Shown in pieces: positions 32,866 through 43,005 of a stretch of DNA of 64,000 nucleotides; within the stretch, counting starts at the first letter, position 1, and each line of letters opens with the position of its first letter. The stretch is from Virgibacillus salexigens. GTDB lineage: Bacteria > Bacillota > Bacilli > Bacillales > Amphibacillaceae. Position numbers and translations under genes: made by a program. Location: contig NZ_BNEO01000005.1 of NCBI RefSeq assembly GCF_014905415.1, forward strand, positions 1 through 64,000, in the 5' to 3' direction. The notes under the pieces were generated by a model. It worked only from the letters and a program-made list of their open reading frames with translations, did no database searches and was not told where the DNA came from.

Positions 32866-34115
32866 GTATAGAAGCGCGTTATAATGAAGCTAAAAAGCAA
32901 TATAAAAAATGGAATATTGATGTTGATCAGGTTTTGAAAGAGCTAAAAAAGGTACCAATTTCAATTCACTGTTGGCAAGGTGATGATATTGGAGGATTTG
33001 AAGTAAACCAACAGGAGTTATCAGGTGGTATTGATGTAACCGGGAATTATCCTGGCAAAGCTACAACTCCTGAAGAATTAAGAAATGACATTGAAAAAGC
33101 TCTTTCACTTATTCCAGGGAAGCACCGGATTAATTTACATGCAATTTATGCAGAAACCGATGGAGAAGTGGTTGATCGTGATCAATTAGAGCCCAAGCAT
33201 TTTGAAAAATGGGTGAATTGGGCAAAACAGCATGAGTTGGGACTTGATTTTAACCCTACTTTATTTTCTCACTCCAAAGCAGATGACGGATTAACACTTG
33301 CTCATCCTGACAAACAAATTAGAGATTTTTGGATTGAACACTGCAAAGCGAGTAGAAACATAGCAGCCTACTTTGGAAAAGAGCTGGGAACTCCTGCATT
33401 AACTAATATTTGGATACCAGATGGTTACAAAGACATCCCGAGTGATCGGTTAACGCCTAGAAAACGCTTAAAAGAATCGCTTGATGAAATATTCGCAGAT
33501 ACCATTGATGAAAAATATAATTTAGATGCTGTAGAAAGCAAATTATTCGGTATCGGTTCGGAAGCTTATGTAGTTGGCTCTCATGAATTCTATATGGGTT
33601 ATGCACTAAAAAACAATAAACTGTGTTTGCTTGATACAGGACATTATCATCCAACAGAAGTTGTTTCTAATAAAATTTCATCGATGCTGTTATACAGTAA
33701 CAAGCTGGCACTACATGTATCAAGACCAGTACGTTGGGATAGTGATCATGTGGTCATATTGGATGATGAATTACGTGAAATCGGTTTAGAGATCGTTCGA
33801 AACGGTGCGCTAGACAAAGTTTCAATTGGGTTAGATTTCTTTGATGCAAGTATCAATCGGGTTGCTGCATGGACAATAGGCACGCGTAATATGATTAAAG
33901 CTTTGTTACTCGCAATGCTCACACCTAATGAGTATCTAAAACAGCTTCAAGAAGAAGGTAACTTTACAGATAGATTGGCACTGATGGAAGAGTTTAAAAC
34001 CTACCCATTTGGGGCTATTTGGGATTATTACTGCGAAATATCTGATGTACCAGTAGGAGAAACTTGGCTGGATGAGGTAAAACATTACGAACAAACGGTG
34101 TTGAAACATAGATAA
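32862..34115 (+). CDS. rhaA: L-rhamnose isomerase
   Basis: A 417-residue TIM-barrel enzyme that converts L-rhamnose to L-rhamnulose with Mn2+ or similar. Seen: [17 protein letters not shown] at the start, [57 protein letters not shown] and [10 protein letters not shown] with metal ligands. Start codon overlaps the rhaB stop (ATGA) and has a GGAGG site inside rhaB. Followed by a 107-base gap with a possible secondary promoter before rhaEW. Confidence 0.95.
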   Translation: MSIEARYNEAKKQYKKWNIDVDQVLKELKKVPISIHCWQGDDIGGFEVNQQELSGGIDVTGNYPGKATTPEELRNDIEKALSLIPGKHRINLHAIYAETDGEVVDRDQLEPKHFEKWVNWAKQHELGLDFNPTLFSHSKADDGLTLAHPDKQIRDFWIEHCKASRNIAAYFGKELGTPALTNIWIPDGYKDIPSDRLTPRKRLKESLDEIFADTIDEKYNLDAVESKLFGIGSEAYVVGSHEFYMGYALKNNKLCLLDTGHYHPTEVVSNKISSMLLYSNKLALHVSRPVRWDSDHVVILDDELREIGLEIVRNGALDKVSIGLDFFDASINRVAAWTIGTRNMIKALLLAMLTPNEYLKQLQEEGNFTDRLALMEEFKTYPFGAIWDYYCEISDVPVGETWLDEVKHYEQTVLKHR

Positions 34116-34222
34116 TAGGAGTTAAAAAGATTTTCTTATTACTAAACAAAAACAAAAAATAAATTCAAAAATAAACGGAAGTGTGCTATCATAAAAACAA
34201 CAAGAAATTGGAGGTATGCAAC

Positions 34223-36289
34223 GTGGTGAAAAACCTTTGGGACAACCAACATGGCAATACGGATAACGGTTTAAATGAATTGGTGTATCGATCAAACTTA
34301 TTAGGTCAAGATCGCTCGGTAGCAAATTGGGGAGGTGGGAATACTTCCGTAAAAACAAAGGAAACGGACTTTTTCGGTAGAGAGATTGATGTAATGTGGG
34401 TCAAGGGCAGTGGCTCTGATCTTGCCACGATGAATAAAGCGAACTTTACTGGTTTGAATTTAGCAGATATTCAACCATTACTTGAAAAAGATGATATGTC
34501 GGATGAAGAGATGGTAGAATATTTATCTCATTGTATGATAGATTCCAAACATCCTCGTTCATCAATTGAAACACTTCTACATGCTTTCTTACCTTTTAAA
34601 CATGTTGACCATACACATCCAGATGCAATTATTAGTATAGCCTGTGCAGATAACGGACAAGAAATTGCTAAAGCGATATACGGAGACCGCTTTGTTTGGG
34701 TTCCCTATATTCGACCAGGATTTAAGTTGTCTAAAATGATTGCAGAAGGAGTTAAAAACCATCCCAATCCGGAATTAGTGATTATGGAAAAACATGGACT
34801 TGTAACATGGGGGGATACTTCGAAGGAGAGTTATGATAGAACAATTTCGATTATCCAAGAGGCAGAAGATTATATTGAAAAACAAGCTAGTGAAACGGTA
34901 CTTTTTGGCGGGAAGAACTATGAATCTATAGAAAAGAAGGAAAGGGAAAGGATTTTAGCACAAATCCTCCCTATGATAAGAGGACAAGTTAGTTCAGATA
35001 AAAAAATGATTGTAACTTTCGATGATTCGAAAGACGTGTTGGCGTTTGTTAATAGTAACGATGCACAAGCCCTATCGCAAATAGGGGCTGCATGTCCAGA
35101 TCATCTCGTTCATACAAAACGTGTCCCGCTGTTTATTGATTGGGATCCATCTTCTAAAGATGTCGATCAATTAATAGATACTATAAAGCAAGGAATAGCT
35201 TCGTATAAAGCAGCGTATACAGATTACTTCAACCGTAATAAATCGGAAGCAGACCAAATGGTTGAAGCTGCTCCACGTGTTATGCTTATTCCTGGAGTTG
35301 GTATGATTAATACAGGTAAAAGCTGGACTGCATCTAAAGTGAGTGAGTCATTATATCATCGCGCCATCGCAGTCATGCGCGGTTCTACTATTTTAGGCAA
35401 CTTTGTTTCACTAAATGAAGCAGAATCTTATGCCATTGAATATTGGCCATTAGAACTTTATAAATTAAGTCTAGCTCCACCGGAAGCGGAATTCTCCCGT
35501 CAAGTAGCTTTTGTTACTGGAGGGGCAGGCGGGATTGGGAGTGCAACTTGTGATCGCCTATTGAAAGATGGAGCACATGTAGTACTAGCCGATATTAATT
35601 TAGCAGGAGCTCAAGAGTTAGCTGCTGCGTTTAATAACCAGTACGGTGAGGGTCGTGCGGTAGCCGTCGCAATGGATGTGACGAAAGAGGATCAAGTCAT
35701 ATCTGCTATCCATTCAGCTGTATTAACATACGGAGGCTTAGACATCGTTGTAAATAATGCTGGTCTCGCTAGTTCAAGCCCCTTTGAAGAAACCACGCTT
35801 GATAAATGGAATGTAAATATGAATGTATTGGTAACTGGATATTTTCTCGTAGCCAGAGAAGCATTTACGTTAATGAAAGATCAAGCAATTGGCGGAAATA
35901 TGGTGTTTGTCGGTTCTAAAAACTCTATCTATGCTGGCAAGAATGCTGCGGCATACAGTACAGCGAAAGCAGCTGAAGTTCATCTAGCCCGAACAGTGGC
36001 AGCAGATGGAGGTCAATATGGTATTCGTGTGAATTCTGTATTACCTGATGCTGTTATCCGAGGTTCAAAAATTTGGGATTCCAACTGGAAAAAAGAAAGA
36101 GCATCTTCTTATGGAATAGATACTGATGATATTGAAGAACATTATCGAAAGCGAACCATTTTAAATGTAAATATCTTACCACAAGATATTGCGGAGTCAG
36201 TTGCATTCTTATCTTCCTCCCAATCTGCCAAAACAACTGGATGTATGATTACCGTTGATGGTGGTGTCGCAGCTGCCTTTACAAGGTAA
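34223..36289 (+). CDS. rhaEW: bifunctional rhamnulose-1-phosphate aldolase / lactaldehyde dehydrogenase
   Basis: A 688-residue fusion. Residues 1 to about 430 are the class II aldolase domain (WGGGNTSVKTKE, MDSKHPRSSIETLLHAFLPFKHVDHTHPDA with metal-binding His, EKHGLVTWG); residues about 430-688 are a short-chain dehydrogenase (VAFVTGGAGGIGSATC nucleotide loop, NNAGLASS, active-site Tyr/Lys in AAYSTAKAAE). It cleaves rhamnulose-1-P to DHAP and lactaldehyde and then oxidises lactaldehyde. GTG 8 bases after GGAGG; a longer frame is open but lacks a site. The gap before it carries TTCAAA-17-TATCAT, a weak promoter candidate (34159-34187). Confidence 0.93.
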   Translation: MVKNLWDNQHGNTDNGLNELVYRSNLLGQDRSVANWGGGNTSVKTKETDFFGREIDVMWVKGSGSDLATMNKANFTGLNLADIQPLLEKDDMSDEEMVEYLSHCMIDSKHPRSSIETLLHAFLPFKHVDHTHPDAIISIACADNGQEIAKAIYGDRFVWVPYIRPGFKLSKMIAEGVKNHPNPELVIMEKHGLVTWGDTSKESYDRTISIIQEAEDYIEKQASETVLFGGKNYESIEKKERERILAQILPMIRGQVSSDKKMIVTFDDSKDVLAFVNSNDAQALSQIGAACPDHLVHTKRVPLFIDWDPSSKDVDQLIDTIKQGIASYKAAYTDYFNRNKSEADQMVEAAPRVMLIPGVGMINTGKSWTASKVSESLYHRAIAVMRGSTILGNFVSLNEAESYAIEYWPLELYKLSLAPPEAEFSRQVAFVTGGAGGIGSATCDRLLKDGAHVVLADINLAGAQELAAAFNNQYGEGRAVAVAMDVTKEDQVISAIHSAVLTYGGLDIVVNNAGLASSSPFEETTLDKWNVNMNVLVTGYFLVAREAFTLMKDQAIGGNMVFVGSKNSIYAGKNAAAYSTAKAAEVHLARTVAADGGQYGIRVNSVLPDAVIRGSKIWDSNWKKERASSYGIDTDDIEEHYRKRTILNVNILPQDIAESVAFLSSSQSAKTTGCMITVDGGVAAAFTR

Positions 36290-36298
36290 CCTTTTCAT

Positions 36299-36325
36299 AG
36301 ATTCTCTGTTATTTACAGGGAATCT
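36299..36325 (+). promoter_or_regulatory. hairpin between rhaEW and rhaR
   Basis: A 10-bp stem with one G-U (36299-36308 with 36316-36325, 7-nt loop) directly after the rhaEW stop, with no T run. It may be a weak terminator or a stabilising 3' end that lowers rhaR relative to the enzymes. Confidence 0.5.
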
Positions 36326-36376
36326 ATTATACAATAAAAAGGGAAAAGTTGATTCAGAAAGAAAGTAGGGAATGAC

Positions 36377-37138
36377 ATGCTTGTTGCTGAGAGACAACAA
36401 AAAATTGTTGAACTTGTTAATGAGAAGAAAAGTATTCGAGTAACGGAGCTAAGCCAGCACTTTTCCGTGACAGAGGAGACAATTCGCAGAGATTTAGAGA
36501 AATTAGAAAAAGAAAAACTTCTCTCACGAAGTCATGGAGGAGCAATAAGTATTAAGCCAGTTGACTCGATGGAAATTCCTTATTCTGAAAGAGAAGTCAT
36601 AAATGTGAAAGAAAAGAGCAAAATTGCTCTCGAAGCAGTCAAGCAGGTACATGAAGGGGATAAAATTATTCTAGATGCGAGTACAACCGCTTGGTACATG
36701 GCTAAAGCTTTACCGGATATACCAATAACTGTGTTAACAAATTCGATCAAAGTATCCATGGAGCTGAGTACGAAGAAGCAAATTACCGTAATTTCAACCG
36801 GCGGTACACTGCTTGCAAAATCTTTATCCTTCGTAGGGAATTTAGCTGAAACATCTCTTGACCATTACCATGTAAATAAAGCCTTTATCTCATGTAAGGG
36901 GCTGCATCTGGAACGAGGTATTAGCGAATCAGACGAACGTCAGGCAAATATTAAGAAAAAAATGATGGAGAGTGCAGACACGGTCTATATTATGATTGAT
37001 TATAGTAAATTTGGTGTTCAAGCGTTCTCGCGTTTAGCTGGTTTGGGAGTAATTGATCAGCTAATAACAGATAGTAATGTAGATAAACAGGTGATTGAAC
37101 AATTAGAAGATAGATCGATGCATGTCATACGTGTTTAA
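36377..37138 (+). CDS. rhaR: DeoR-family regulator of rhamnose use
   Basis: A 253-residue DeoR-type regulator: helix-turn-helix RQQKIVELVNEKKSIRVTELSQHFSVTEETIRRDLEKLEKEKLLSRSHGGA at residues 6-55, then the sugar-phosphate domain (ILDASTTAWYMAKALP, VISTGGTLLAKSLSFVGN, FISCKGLHLERGISE). Its place at the end of the rhamnose operon matches RhaR (YulB) of Bacillus, which is released from DNA by L-rhamnulose-1-phosphate. ATG near 36377 follows GTAGGGAA. A 14-bp terminator follows directly. Confidence 0.88.
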   Translation: MLVAERQQKIVELVNEKKSIRVTELSQHFSVTEETIRRDLEKLEKEKLLSRSHGGAISIKPVDSMEIPYSEREVINVKEKSKIALEAVKQVHEGDKIILDASTTAWYMAKALPDIPITVLTNSIKVSMELSTKKQITVISTGGTLLAKSLSFVGNLAETSLDHYHVNKAFISCKGLHLERGISESDERQANIKKKMMESADTVYIMIDYSKFGVQAFSRLAGLGVIDQLITDSNVDKQVIEQLEDRSMHVIRV

Positions 37139-37180
37139 AAGCTGAATTGCTCCGGAGAGCAATTCAGCTTATTTATTTTG
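37139..37180 (+). terminator. terminator of the rhamnose operon
   Basis: A 14-bp perfect stem (37139-37152 with 37157-37170, 4-nt loop) that starts in the last base of the stop codon, followed by ATTTATTTTG. Confidence 0.88.
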
Positions 37181-37480
37181 TTGTGTTCGTTTATTTCTAA
37201 GTAGTTATGTTAAACTAATATCAAATATATCTTAAGATTTCATTTTTTCAAATTATTATCCTCATCAATGAATCGTTATCACTTAATCCCGCATAAATTT
37301 GGCAGTGGCAGCAGTGCCACCGTTTTTAAATCTACGAGGTTCACCTTAATGATGGAATACAACAACAGAAAAATGTTATTCAGCTTAGAATCCTTTACGT
37401 CTTACCTTGTAGCATGATCAATCGAGGGATGAATAAAACGGCGCAGTGAAGTTTTACTTTTTTAGATCGGGGGATACGTA
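37181..37480. other. gap between rhaR and the oxidase gene
   Basis: About 300 bases with no gene. Contains one compact hairpin (37305-37310 with 37315-37320, loop GCAG) followed by CGTTTTTA, which would act as a terminator on the plus strand and may be an attenuator for the next gene. No small ORF with a good ribosome site was found before it. Confidence 0.5.
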
Positions 37481-38623
37481 GTGGATGCTGAAATAGGTGT
37501 AATTGGATTAGGAACAATGGGAAGTATGACAATGTGGCAGTTAGCTAAGGCAAGGGTAAATGCAATAGGCTTTGAGCAGTTTGGTATTGGGCATGATCGT
37601 TCGGCTGCTGGTGGAGAAACAAGGATGTTTCGAACAGCGTATAAGGAAGGTAAACAATATGTTCCATTACTAAAAGATGCTTATATGCTTTGGCGAGAGC
37701 TGGAGAGTGAAACAGGAAATGAATTATTGCAATTAACGAAAGGGCTAATTATTGGTGATCCTAATTCAGGAACGTTCAAAAATGTAAGACGAAGCATTCA
37801 AGCGTATAATTTAGAACATAAATTATTAACAAATAAAGAAGCAGAACATCGTTTTTATCAACATAAACTATTCGAAAACGATCAAATTATGATTGATGGT
37901 GCTGCTGGTTATTTACGATCACAATATGCCATTGTTTCTGCTGTTAGTCGGGCCATTGAACTTGGAGCAACCATTTATAGTCATACGGAAGTAGATACCA
38001 TTACTTCTGATGAGGATGGTGTAACTATTTATGCTGAGGGGGAACGTTATCGTGTACAAAAGGTCATTATAACTGCTGGACCCTGGGCAACTAATTTTAT
38101 TGGTGAATTTACGAGTTTCCTAGAAGTTCGTCGCTTAGTGAACGCTTGGTTTTTGCCAAAAGACATGGAGTCCTTTCGAGAAGGTGACTTTCCAGTCTTT
38201 ATAAGGGAAAATGTAAATAATAGCTATTATGGTTTTCCTTTGATAGATGGAAACATGGTTAAGTTAGGTTTACGTGCAACAGCTGCGCATCGATTAACAG
38301 ATGCTGCTTCATATATACGTGATGTCACAAGCGAAGAAATTCATCATTTCAAGCACCTCGTAAATCGGGATCTCCCTGGATTACATAGTGATCCATCTAG
38401 GATGGAAGCCTTTATGGAGTTGTATACCAAAGATCACCACCCTATTATTGGAAAACTTCCACATGATCATCGGGTCATTGTCTTAACAGGTTTTTCTGGG
38501 CATGGATTTAAGATGGCTACTGTGATGGGAAGAATTGCTGCTGAGTTAGCGCTCCATGGAGAAACGCACTATGACATTTCCCTATTTGCACCAAAGCGGT
38601 TTGTTAATCTTGGGGTCATGTGA
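37481..38623 (+). CDS. SolA/monomeric sarcosine oxidase-like FAD enzyme
   Basis: A 380-residue flavoprotein of the DAO/MSOX family: GVIGLGTMGSMTMWQLAK (FAD loop, residues 5-22), VIITAGPWATNF near residue 200, and GFSGHGFKMATVMGRIAAELAL at the C-terminus. Relatives oxidise N-methyl amino acids such as sarcosine or N-methyl-tryptophan. In those enzymes FAD is bound covalently to Cys in a C-(M/L)-Y-T motif; here the segment reads FMELYTKDHHPIIG with Glu in that place, so FAD is probably non-covalent and the reaction may differ. GTG follows GGGGGAT. Single gene. Confidence 0.82.
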   Translation: MDAEIGVIGLGTMGSMTMWQLAKARVNAIGFEQFGIGHDRSAAGGETRMFRTAYKEGKQYVPLLKDAYMLWRELESETGNELLQLTKGLIIGDPNSGTFKNVRRSIQAYNLEHKLLTNKEAEHRFYQHKLFENDQIMIDGAAGYLRSQYAIVSAVSRAIELGATIYSHTEVDTITSDEDGVTIYAEGERYRVQKVIITAGPWATNFIGEFTSFLEVRRLVNAWFLPKDMESFREGDFPVFIRENVNNSYYGFPLIDGNMVKLGLRATAAHRLTDAASYIRDVTSEEIHHFKHLVNRDLPGLHSDPSRMEAFMELYTKDHHPIIGKLPHDHRVIVLTGFSGHGFKMATVMGRIAAELALHGETHYDISLFAPKRFVNLGVM

Positions 38624-38708
38624 GAAATAAAACGAACGTTGGGTAATCATTTTGCTTTTCCTATAAGTGACATGCGATAATATAGAAAAAAGCAGTAAGG
38701 ATGAAAAC

Positions 38709-39902
38709 ATGACGAAAGAAATGAAGGTACGAGTGAATGATAAATACAGGAAGCAATTGCAAACTGGGTATCCGCTTATTACGAATGATGTGGTTACAGG
38801 AATACCAGCGTCTATAAAAGAGGGTACCATCATTCAGCTCGTTGATAATAAAAACCACTTCTTAGCAAAAGGTTACTATGGGATTCAAAACAAAGGGATT
38901 GGTTGGGTTCTTACAAATAGACAGGAAGAAGCGATTAATCTGGATTTCTTTAAAAAGAAACTCCTTTCGGCAATTAATAAACGACAGGGATTTTATCAAT
39001 CGGAGGAGACCAATGCGTTTCGTTTGTTTAATGGGGAAGGGGATGGGATTGGTGGTCTAACGATCGATTATTTTAATGAATATTATGTAATTAATTGGTA
39101 TAGTAAAGGAATATATGCATTTAAGGATTATATCATTCAAGTATTGGACGAGTTAGGCCGTTATCAAGCGATCTATGAGAAGAAGCGCTTTGATACGAAA
39201 GGCAGTTATATAGACGATGATGATTTTGTAAAGGGGAAACGAGGAGAATTTCCAATAACTGTGATGGAAAATGGGGTCCGCTATGCTGTTTATTTGAATG
39301 AGGGTGCAATGGTTGGTGTATTTTTAGATCAACGTGATGTCAGGGAAGCAATTCGCGATCGCTATGCAAAGGGAAAACATGTACTAAATACTTTTTCGTA
39401 TACAGGAGCTTTTTCGGTTGCTGCGGCTTTGGGTGGAGCTGAAAAAACCACAAGTGTTGATCTAGCGAAACGAAGTAAAGCTAAGACCATCGAACAATTT
39501 AGTATAAATGGGATTGATTTTGAGCAGCAGGACATCATTGTAATGGATGTCTTTGATTATTTTAAATATGCACGTAAAAAAAATCTAATTTTTGATATGG
39601 TTGTTTTGGATCCACCTAGCTTTGCGCGATCGAAGAAACGAACGTTTCGTACAGCAAAAGATTATCCAGATTTACTGAAGGATGCTGTTTCCGTCACTAA
39701 GAATAATGGGATTATTGTTGCTTCCACCAATAATGCGAGTTTTGGAATGAAGAAGTTTAAAGGATTTATTGAAATAGCATGTCGTGAGATGCATATATCT
39801 TATCAAATACTAGAAACATTCCATCTTCCGCGTGATTTTCAAACGACCAAACAGTTTTCAGAAGGAAATTATTTAAAAGTAGTTATCTTTCAAATAAGCT
39901 AA
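38709..39902 (+). CDS. RlmI-like class I rRNA methyltransferase (YwbD type)
   Basis: A 397-residue protein: PUA domain at the N-terminus (residues 1-75; YPLITNDVVTGI ... FLAKGYYG), then an EEHEY-like domain and a Rossmann methyltransferase: VLNTFSYTGAFSVAAALGGAEKTTSVDLAKRS (SAM loop), MVVLDPPSFARSKK (motif IV). This is the RlmI/RlmK family that makes 5-methylcytosine (or related) in 23S rRNA. ATG follows TAAGGATG; the longer frame lacks a site. Terminator follows. Which rRNA base is modified is unknown. Confidence 0.88.
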   Translation: MTKEMKVRVNDKYRKQLQTGYPLITNDVVTGIPASIKEGTIIQLVDNKNHFLAKGYYGIQNKGIGWVLTNRQEEAINLDFFKKKLLSAINKRQGFYQSEETNAFRLFNGEGDGIGGLTIDYFNEYYVINWYSKGIYAFKDYIIQVLDELGRYQAIYEKKRFDTKGSYIDDDDFVKGKRGEFPITVMENGVRYAVYLNEGAMVGVFLDQRDVREAIRDRYAKGKHVLNTFSYTGAFSVAAALGGAEKTTSVDLAKRSKAKTIEQFSINGIDFEQQDIIVMDVFDYFKYARKKNLIFDMVVLDPPSFARSKKRTFRTAKDYPDLLKDAVSVTKNNGIIVASTNNASFGMKKFKGFIEIACREMHISYQILETFHLPRDFQTTKQFSEGNYLKVVIFQIS

Positions 39903-39906
39903 AATT

Positions 39907-39941
39907 ATCAACGCTCCGCCTATCCGGGGTGTTGATTTTTA
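39907..39941 (+). terminator. terminator after the RlmI-like gene
   Basis: ATCAAC (39907-39912) pairs with GTTGAT (39931-39936), with a GC-rich inner stem, followed by TTTTTA. Confidence 0.7.
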
Positions 39942-40004
39942 TTTGGAGCCATTAATATAAGAAGTATAAAAAATTTTTTCAACTATTGTATAAATATTCT
40001 TTTT

Positions 40005-40022
40005 ATTGCATAATAATTCATA
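40005..40022 (+). promoter_or_regulatory. ARG-box-like site before argF
   Basis: ATTGCATAATAATTCATA matches the ArgR/AhrC ARG box (ATGAATAATTATTCAT core) at about 14 of 18 positions. It lies 27 bases before the argF start. Arginine repression of argF is known in Bacillus. Only one box is clear. Confidence 0.55.
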
Positions 40023-40048
40023 TACTATTTGGAAGGTGGAGATTTTTC

Positions 40049-41017
40049 TTGGGAGTAGAATTGAAACGGGCCAGATTAAATCCTCAGTATTTACATGGAA
40101 AAGATTTTTTAACTTTAGCAGATTATACACAGGAAGAAATTACGTACTTACTACAATTAGCGGACCAGCTTAAAACTCAGCGTAAAAATGGGATAGCTGA
40201 ACAACCACTAAAGGGAAAGACGCTTGGTATGATCTTTGAAAAATCATCAACACGAACAAGAGTCTCTTTTGAAGCAGGAATATATCAATTGGGAGGCAAT
40301 GGTATTTTTCTAAGTTCTAAGGATATTCAAATTGGAAGAGGAGAGTCAATTTCTGATACTGCACAAGTGTTGTCAGGTTATTTGGATGCCATTATGATAC
40401 GTACCTTTTCGCAAACTGCAGTAGAAGAATTAGCTGAAAAAGCAAGTATACCTGTAATTAATGGACTAACCGATTTATATCATCCTTGCCAAGTATTAGC
40501 CGATTTACAAACAATCAAGGAACAAAAAGGTACACTGGATGGAGTGAAGGTGAGTTATATTGGAGATGGAAACAATATGGCACACTCGTTAATGCTAGGA
40601 GCAGCGATTATGGGAATGCATTTATCCGTAGCAGCCCCTAAAGGATATCAACCTGATCAAAAAATTGTAGCCAAAGCTAAAAAGCTAGCGGCATTATCAG
40701 AAGCGGACATTCAAATTACGGATAATCCTGAATTATCTGTAAAGGAATCAGATGTTATTTATACTGATGTTTGGGCGAGTATGGGACAGGAAGAAGAACA
40801 AGTGAAAAGGGAAATTGCTTTTAAAGATTTTCAGGTTCATTCAAACTTACTTCAACTTGCCAAGTCAGATGCAATATTTATGCATTGTCTTCCAGCCCAT
40901 CGCGGAGAAGAAGTGACAGCAGATGTTATTGATGGCAATCATTCTGTTATCTTCCAACAAGCAGAAAATAGATTACATGTACAAAAAGCGTTGCTGGTTG
41001 CATTAATGGAATCCTAA
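40049..41017 (+). CDS. argF: ornithine carbamoyltransferase
   Basis: A 322-residue enzyme that makes citrulline from ornithine and carbamoyl phosphate in arginine synthesis. Seen: FEKSSTRTRVSFEAG (carbamoyl phosphate loop), DLYHPCQVLADL, VSYIGDGNNMAHSLM and FMHCLPAHRGEEVT with catalytic Cys. TTG start after GGAAGGTGGAGA; an upstream ATG lacks a site. It is away from other arg genes and lies tail to tail with thrB, sharing a terminator palindrome with it. A catabolic ArcB is possible but the ARG box and lone context fit ArgF. Confidence 0.92.
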   Translation: MGVELKRARLNPQYLHGKDFLTLADYTQEEITYLLQLADQLKTQRKNGIAEQPLKGKTLGMIFEKSSTRTRVSFEAGIYQLGGNGIFLSSKDIQIGRGESISDTAQVLSGYLDAIMIRTFSQTAVEELAEKASIPVINGLTDLYHPCQVLADLQTIKEQKGTLDGVKVSYIGDGNNMAHSLMLGAAIMGMHLSVAAPKGYQPDQKIVAKAKKLAALSEADIQITDNPELSVKESDVIYTDVWASMGQEEEQVKREIAFKDFQVHSNLLQLAKSDAIFMHCLPAHRGEEVTADVIDGNHSVIFQQAENRLHVQKALLVALMES

Positions 41018-41053
41018 AAAGAAGTGGCAGAATGATCATTCTGCCACTTCTTT
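41018..41053. terminator. 36-bp palindromic bidirectional terminator, argF / thrB
   Basis: A perfect 36-base palindrome (18-base arms, no spacer) with T-rich tails on both strands. It begins directly after the argF stop and covers the last five codons plus stop of thrB. Confidence 0.88.
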
Positions 41054-41947
41054 ATTTGTCGATACTTGTACACCATCATTATCAACTTCTAATTTTTGAA
41101 TGAGATAGGAAGGGAAAAGCTCTTGCATCTTACCGACGATTTGTTCACCACTGCCACTTGGGACAAATGCGATCATCGTCGGTCCCGCACCGCTGATAAC
41201 CGTTCCGTAGGCACCAAATTGTTTTGCTTTTTGTTTGATAGCAAGATAGTTCGGAATGATAGATGAACGATATGGTTCATGAAATAAGTCTTTCTCCATC
41301 ATTTCACCAGCTAAATCGTACTGTTTGTTTATCAAAGCCGCTATAAAAAGATTGCTAATACTACTTGCAATTGCTGCTTGTTTTCTCGAATATTGTTCAG
41401 GCAAAACATTTCGTGAGGCTGTTGTTTTTAGCTCAACATTAGGAATAAAAGTGACCATATCCATATCTAACGAATCTAGCTTGCAATAATGAATTGTTTC
41501 GTTTTCTGTGTATGCTGTTACAACAAAACCGCCAATGATAGAAGCTGCAACATTATCGGGATGCCCCTCTTTAGCTGTTGCAAGCTGGAGCTTTTCACTT
41601 ATAGAAAGATCTAAGTGAGAAAGCTGGTTAGCTAGTTCAATTCCTGCAATAACTGCTGAAGCACTGCTGCCTAATCCGCGAGCTAAAGGAATCGAACTTT
41701 CAATCGTTAATTTACAAGCAGGTAGTTGTTTGTTGAAATGGTTTGCAGTTTCTTCAGCAATCATGTAAATAAAATGGTTTTCATAACTGTCAAACGCGGG
41801 CAGTAGGTTCGATAGCTGTTTTACTTCCCAAGTATCCTGTTCTTCTACCGTTAATCGCAGGTATAACCCTAGCGATAGACCGAATGAATCAAAGCCTGGA
41901 CCAATATTTGCTGAACTCGCGGGTATGGTAATCGTAAACTTACTCAT
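41036..41947 (-). CDS. thrB: homoserine kinase
   Basis: A 303-residue GHMP kinase that phosphorylates homoserine for threonine synthesis. Seen: [18 protein letters not shown] at the start, [21 protein letters not shown] (ATP loop) and [16 protein letters not shown] near the end. Third gene of hom-thrC-thrB; its ATG overlaps the thrC stop by 4 bases. Its final codons (Lys-Glu-Val-Ala-Glu-stop) form part of the shared terminator stem, so the C-terminus is fixed by RNA structure as well as protein needs. Confidence 0.95.
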   Translation of the reverse strand: MSKFTITIPASSANIGPGFDSFGLSLGLYLRLTVEEQDTWEVKQLSNLLPAFDSYENHFIYMIAEETANHFNKQLPACKLTIESSIPLARGLGSSASAVIAGIELANQLSHLDLSISEKLQLATAKEGHPDNVAASIIGGFVVTAYTENETIHYCKLDSLDMDMVTFIPNVELKTTASRNVLPEQYSRKQAAIASSISNLFIAALINKQYDLAGEMMEKDLFHEPYRSSIIPNYLAIKQKAKQFGAYGTVISGAGPTMIAFVPSGSGEQIVGKMQELFPSYLIQKLEVDNDGVQVSTNKEVAE

Positions 41948-43005
41948 GCGTTAACCTTATTTTCCATATACTCCATGATGATTTTTTCATCATTTGGCAA
42001 GGAGGCAGGATCTATCGTTAACTGATCTATCGCTGTTTGTGGGTCCTTTAATCCATTTCCCGTTAACACAGCTACTACTTTGCTCCCTTGTTTAATGGTA
42101 CCGTTCTCGGTTTCTCTGATTAATCCTGCAATCGATGCACATGAACCGGGCTCAGCAAAGATACCTTCTTTCTGAGCTAATTTTTTAAAGGCATTCGTAA
42201 TTTCCCCATCTGTAACCGATTGAATTGCTCCACCTGATTCATCTCTCGCCGATTCGGCAAGCTTCCAACTAGCAGGATTTCCGATACGAATAGCAGTTGC
42301 AATCGTTTCTGGATTAGAAATAACCCTATTATAAACGATGGCTGCTGCTCCTTCTGCTTCAAACCCAAACATCTGAGGAAGACCGGTTTGTTTTTGATTA
42401 TGATATTCTTTGAAACCTTTCCAGTAGGCACTTATGTTACCAGCATTACCTACCGGAATTGCAAGAACATCTGGGGAAGTACCTAATTGGTCACATACTT
42501 CAAAGGCAGCTGTTTTCTGTCCCTCTAGGCGATATGGGTTAACAGAGTTTACAAGCGTTACTGGCTGTTCTTCACTTAATTGTCGTACCATTTTTAGAGC
42601 GTCGTCAAAGTTACCATCTATTTCTACAATTTCTGCCCCATACATAATTGCTTGAGCTAGCTTTCCAAGCGCGATTTTCCCTTTAGGGATAACGATCATC
42701 GCTTTCAGGCCAGCCTTTGCTGCATAAGCAGCAGCGGAAGCAGAGGTATTGCCGGTAGAAGCGCAGATAATTGAGTTACTTCCTTCTTCTACAGCTTTTG
42801 CTACAGCCATTACCATACCTCGATCTTTAAAAGAACCGGTTGGATTAACACCTTCGACTTTCCCATATAGTTCGATACCAAGTTCCTTAGATAAATTGGA
42901 AAAATGAATCAATGGTGTATTTCCTTCTTGTAACGTTAATGCTGGTGTCTTGTCAGTAATTGGTAAGTATTTATGATAATGTTTTAGTAGTCCCGGCCAA
43001 TTCAT
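41944..43005 (-). CDS. thrC: threonine synthase
   Basis: A 353-residue PLP enzyme that converts O-phosphohomoserine to threonine. Seen: [19 protein letters not shown] with the PLP lysine, [35 protein letters not shown] and [12 protein letters not shown]. The ATG at 43005 is 8 bases after AAGGAG; another ATG nine bases upstream lies on the site. It overlaps hom by 35 bases and thrB by 4, showing tight coupling of the three genes. Confidence 0.95.
   Translation of the reverse strand: MNWPGLLKHYHKYLPITDKTPALTLQEGNTPLIHFSNLSKELGIELYGKVEGVNPTGSFKDRGMVMAVAKAVEEGSNSIICASTGNTSASAAAYAAKAGLKAMIVIPKGKIALGKLAQAIMYGAEIVEIDGNFDDALKMVRQLSEEQPVTLVNSVNPYRLEGQKTAAFEVCDQLGTSPDVLAIPVGNAGNISAYWKGFKEYHNQKQTGLPQMFGFEAEGAAAIVYNRVISNPETIATAIRIGNPASWKLAESARDESGGAIQSVTDGEITNAFKKLAQKEGIFAEPGSCASIAGLIRETENGTIKQGSKVVAVLTGNGLKDPQTAIDQLTIDPASLPNDEKIIMEYMENKVNA

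Noticed and set aside
37300-37330. T-box-like sequence (GGTGGCAC on the minus strand)
   Set aside because: It resembles the T-box core only in part, no specifier stem is seen and no gene follows on that strand; a plain hairpin explains it.
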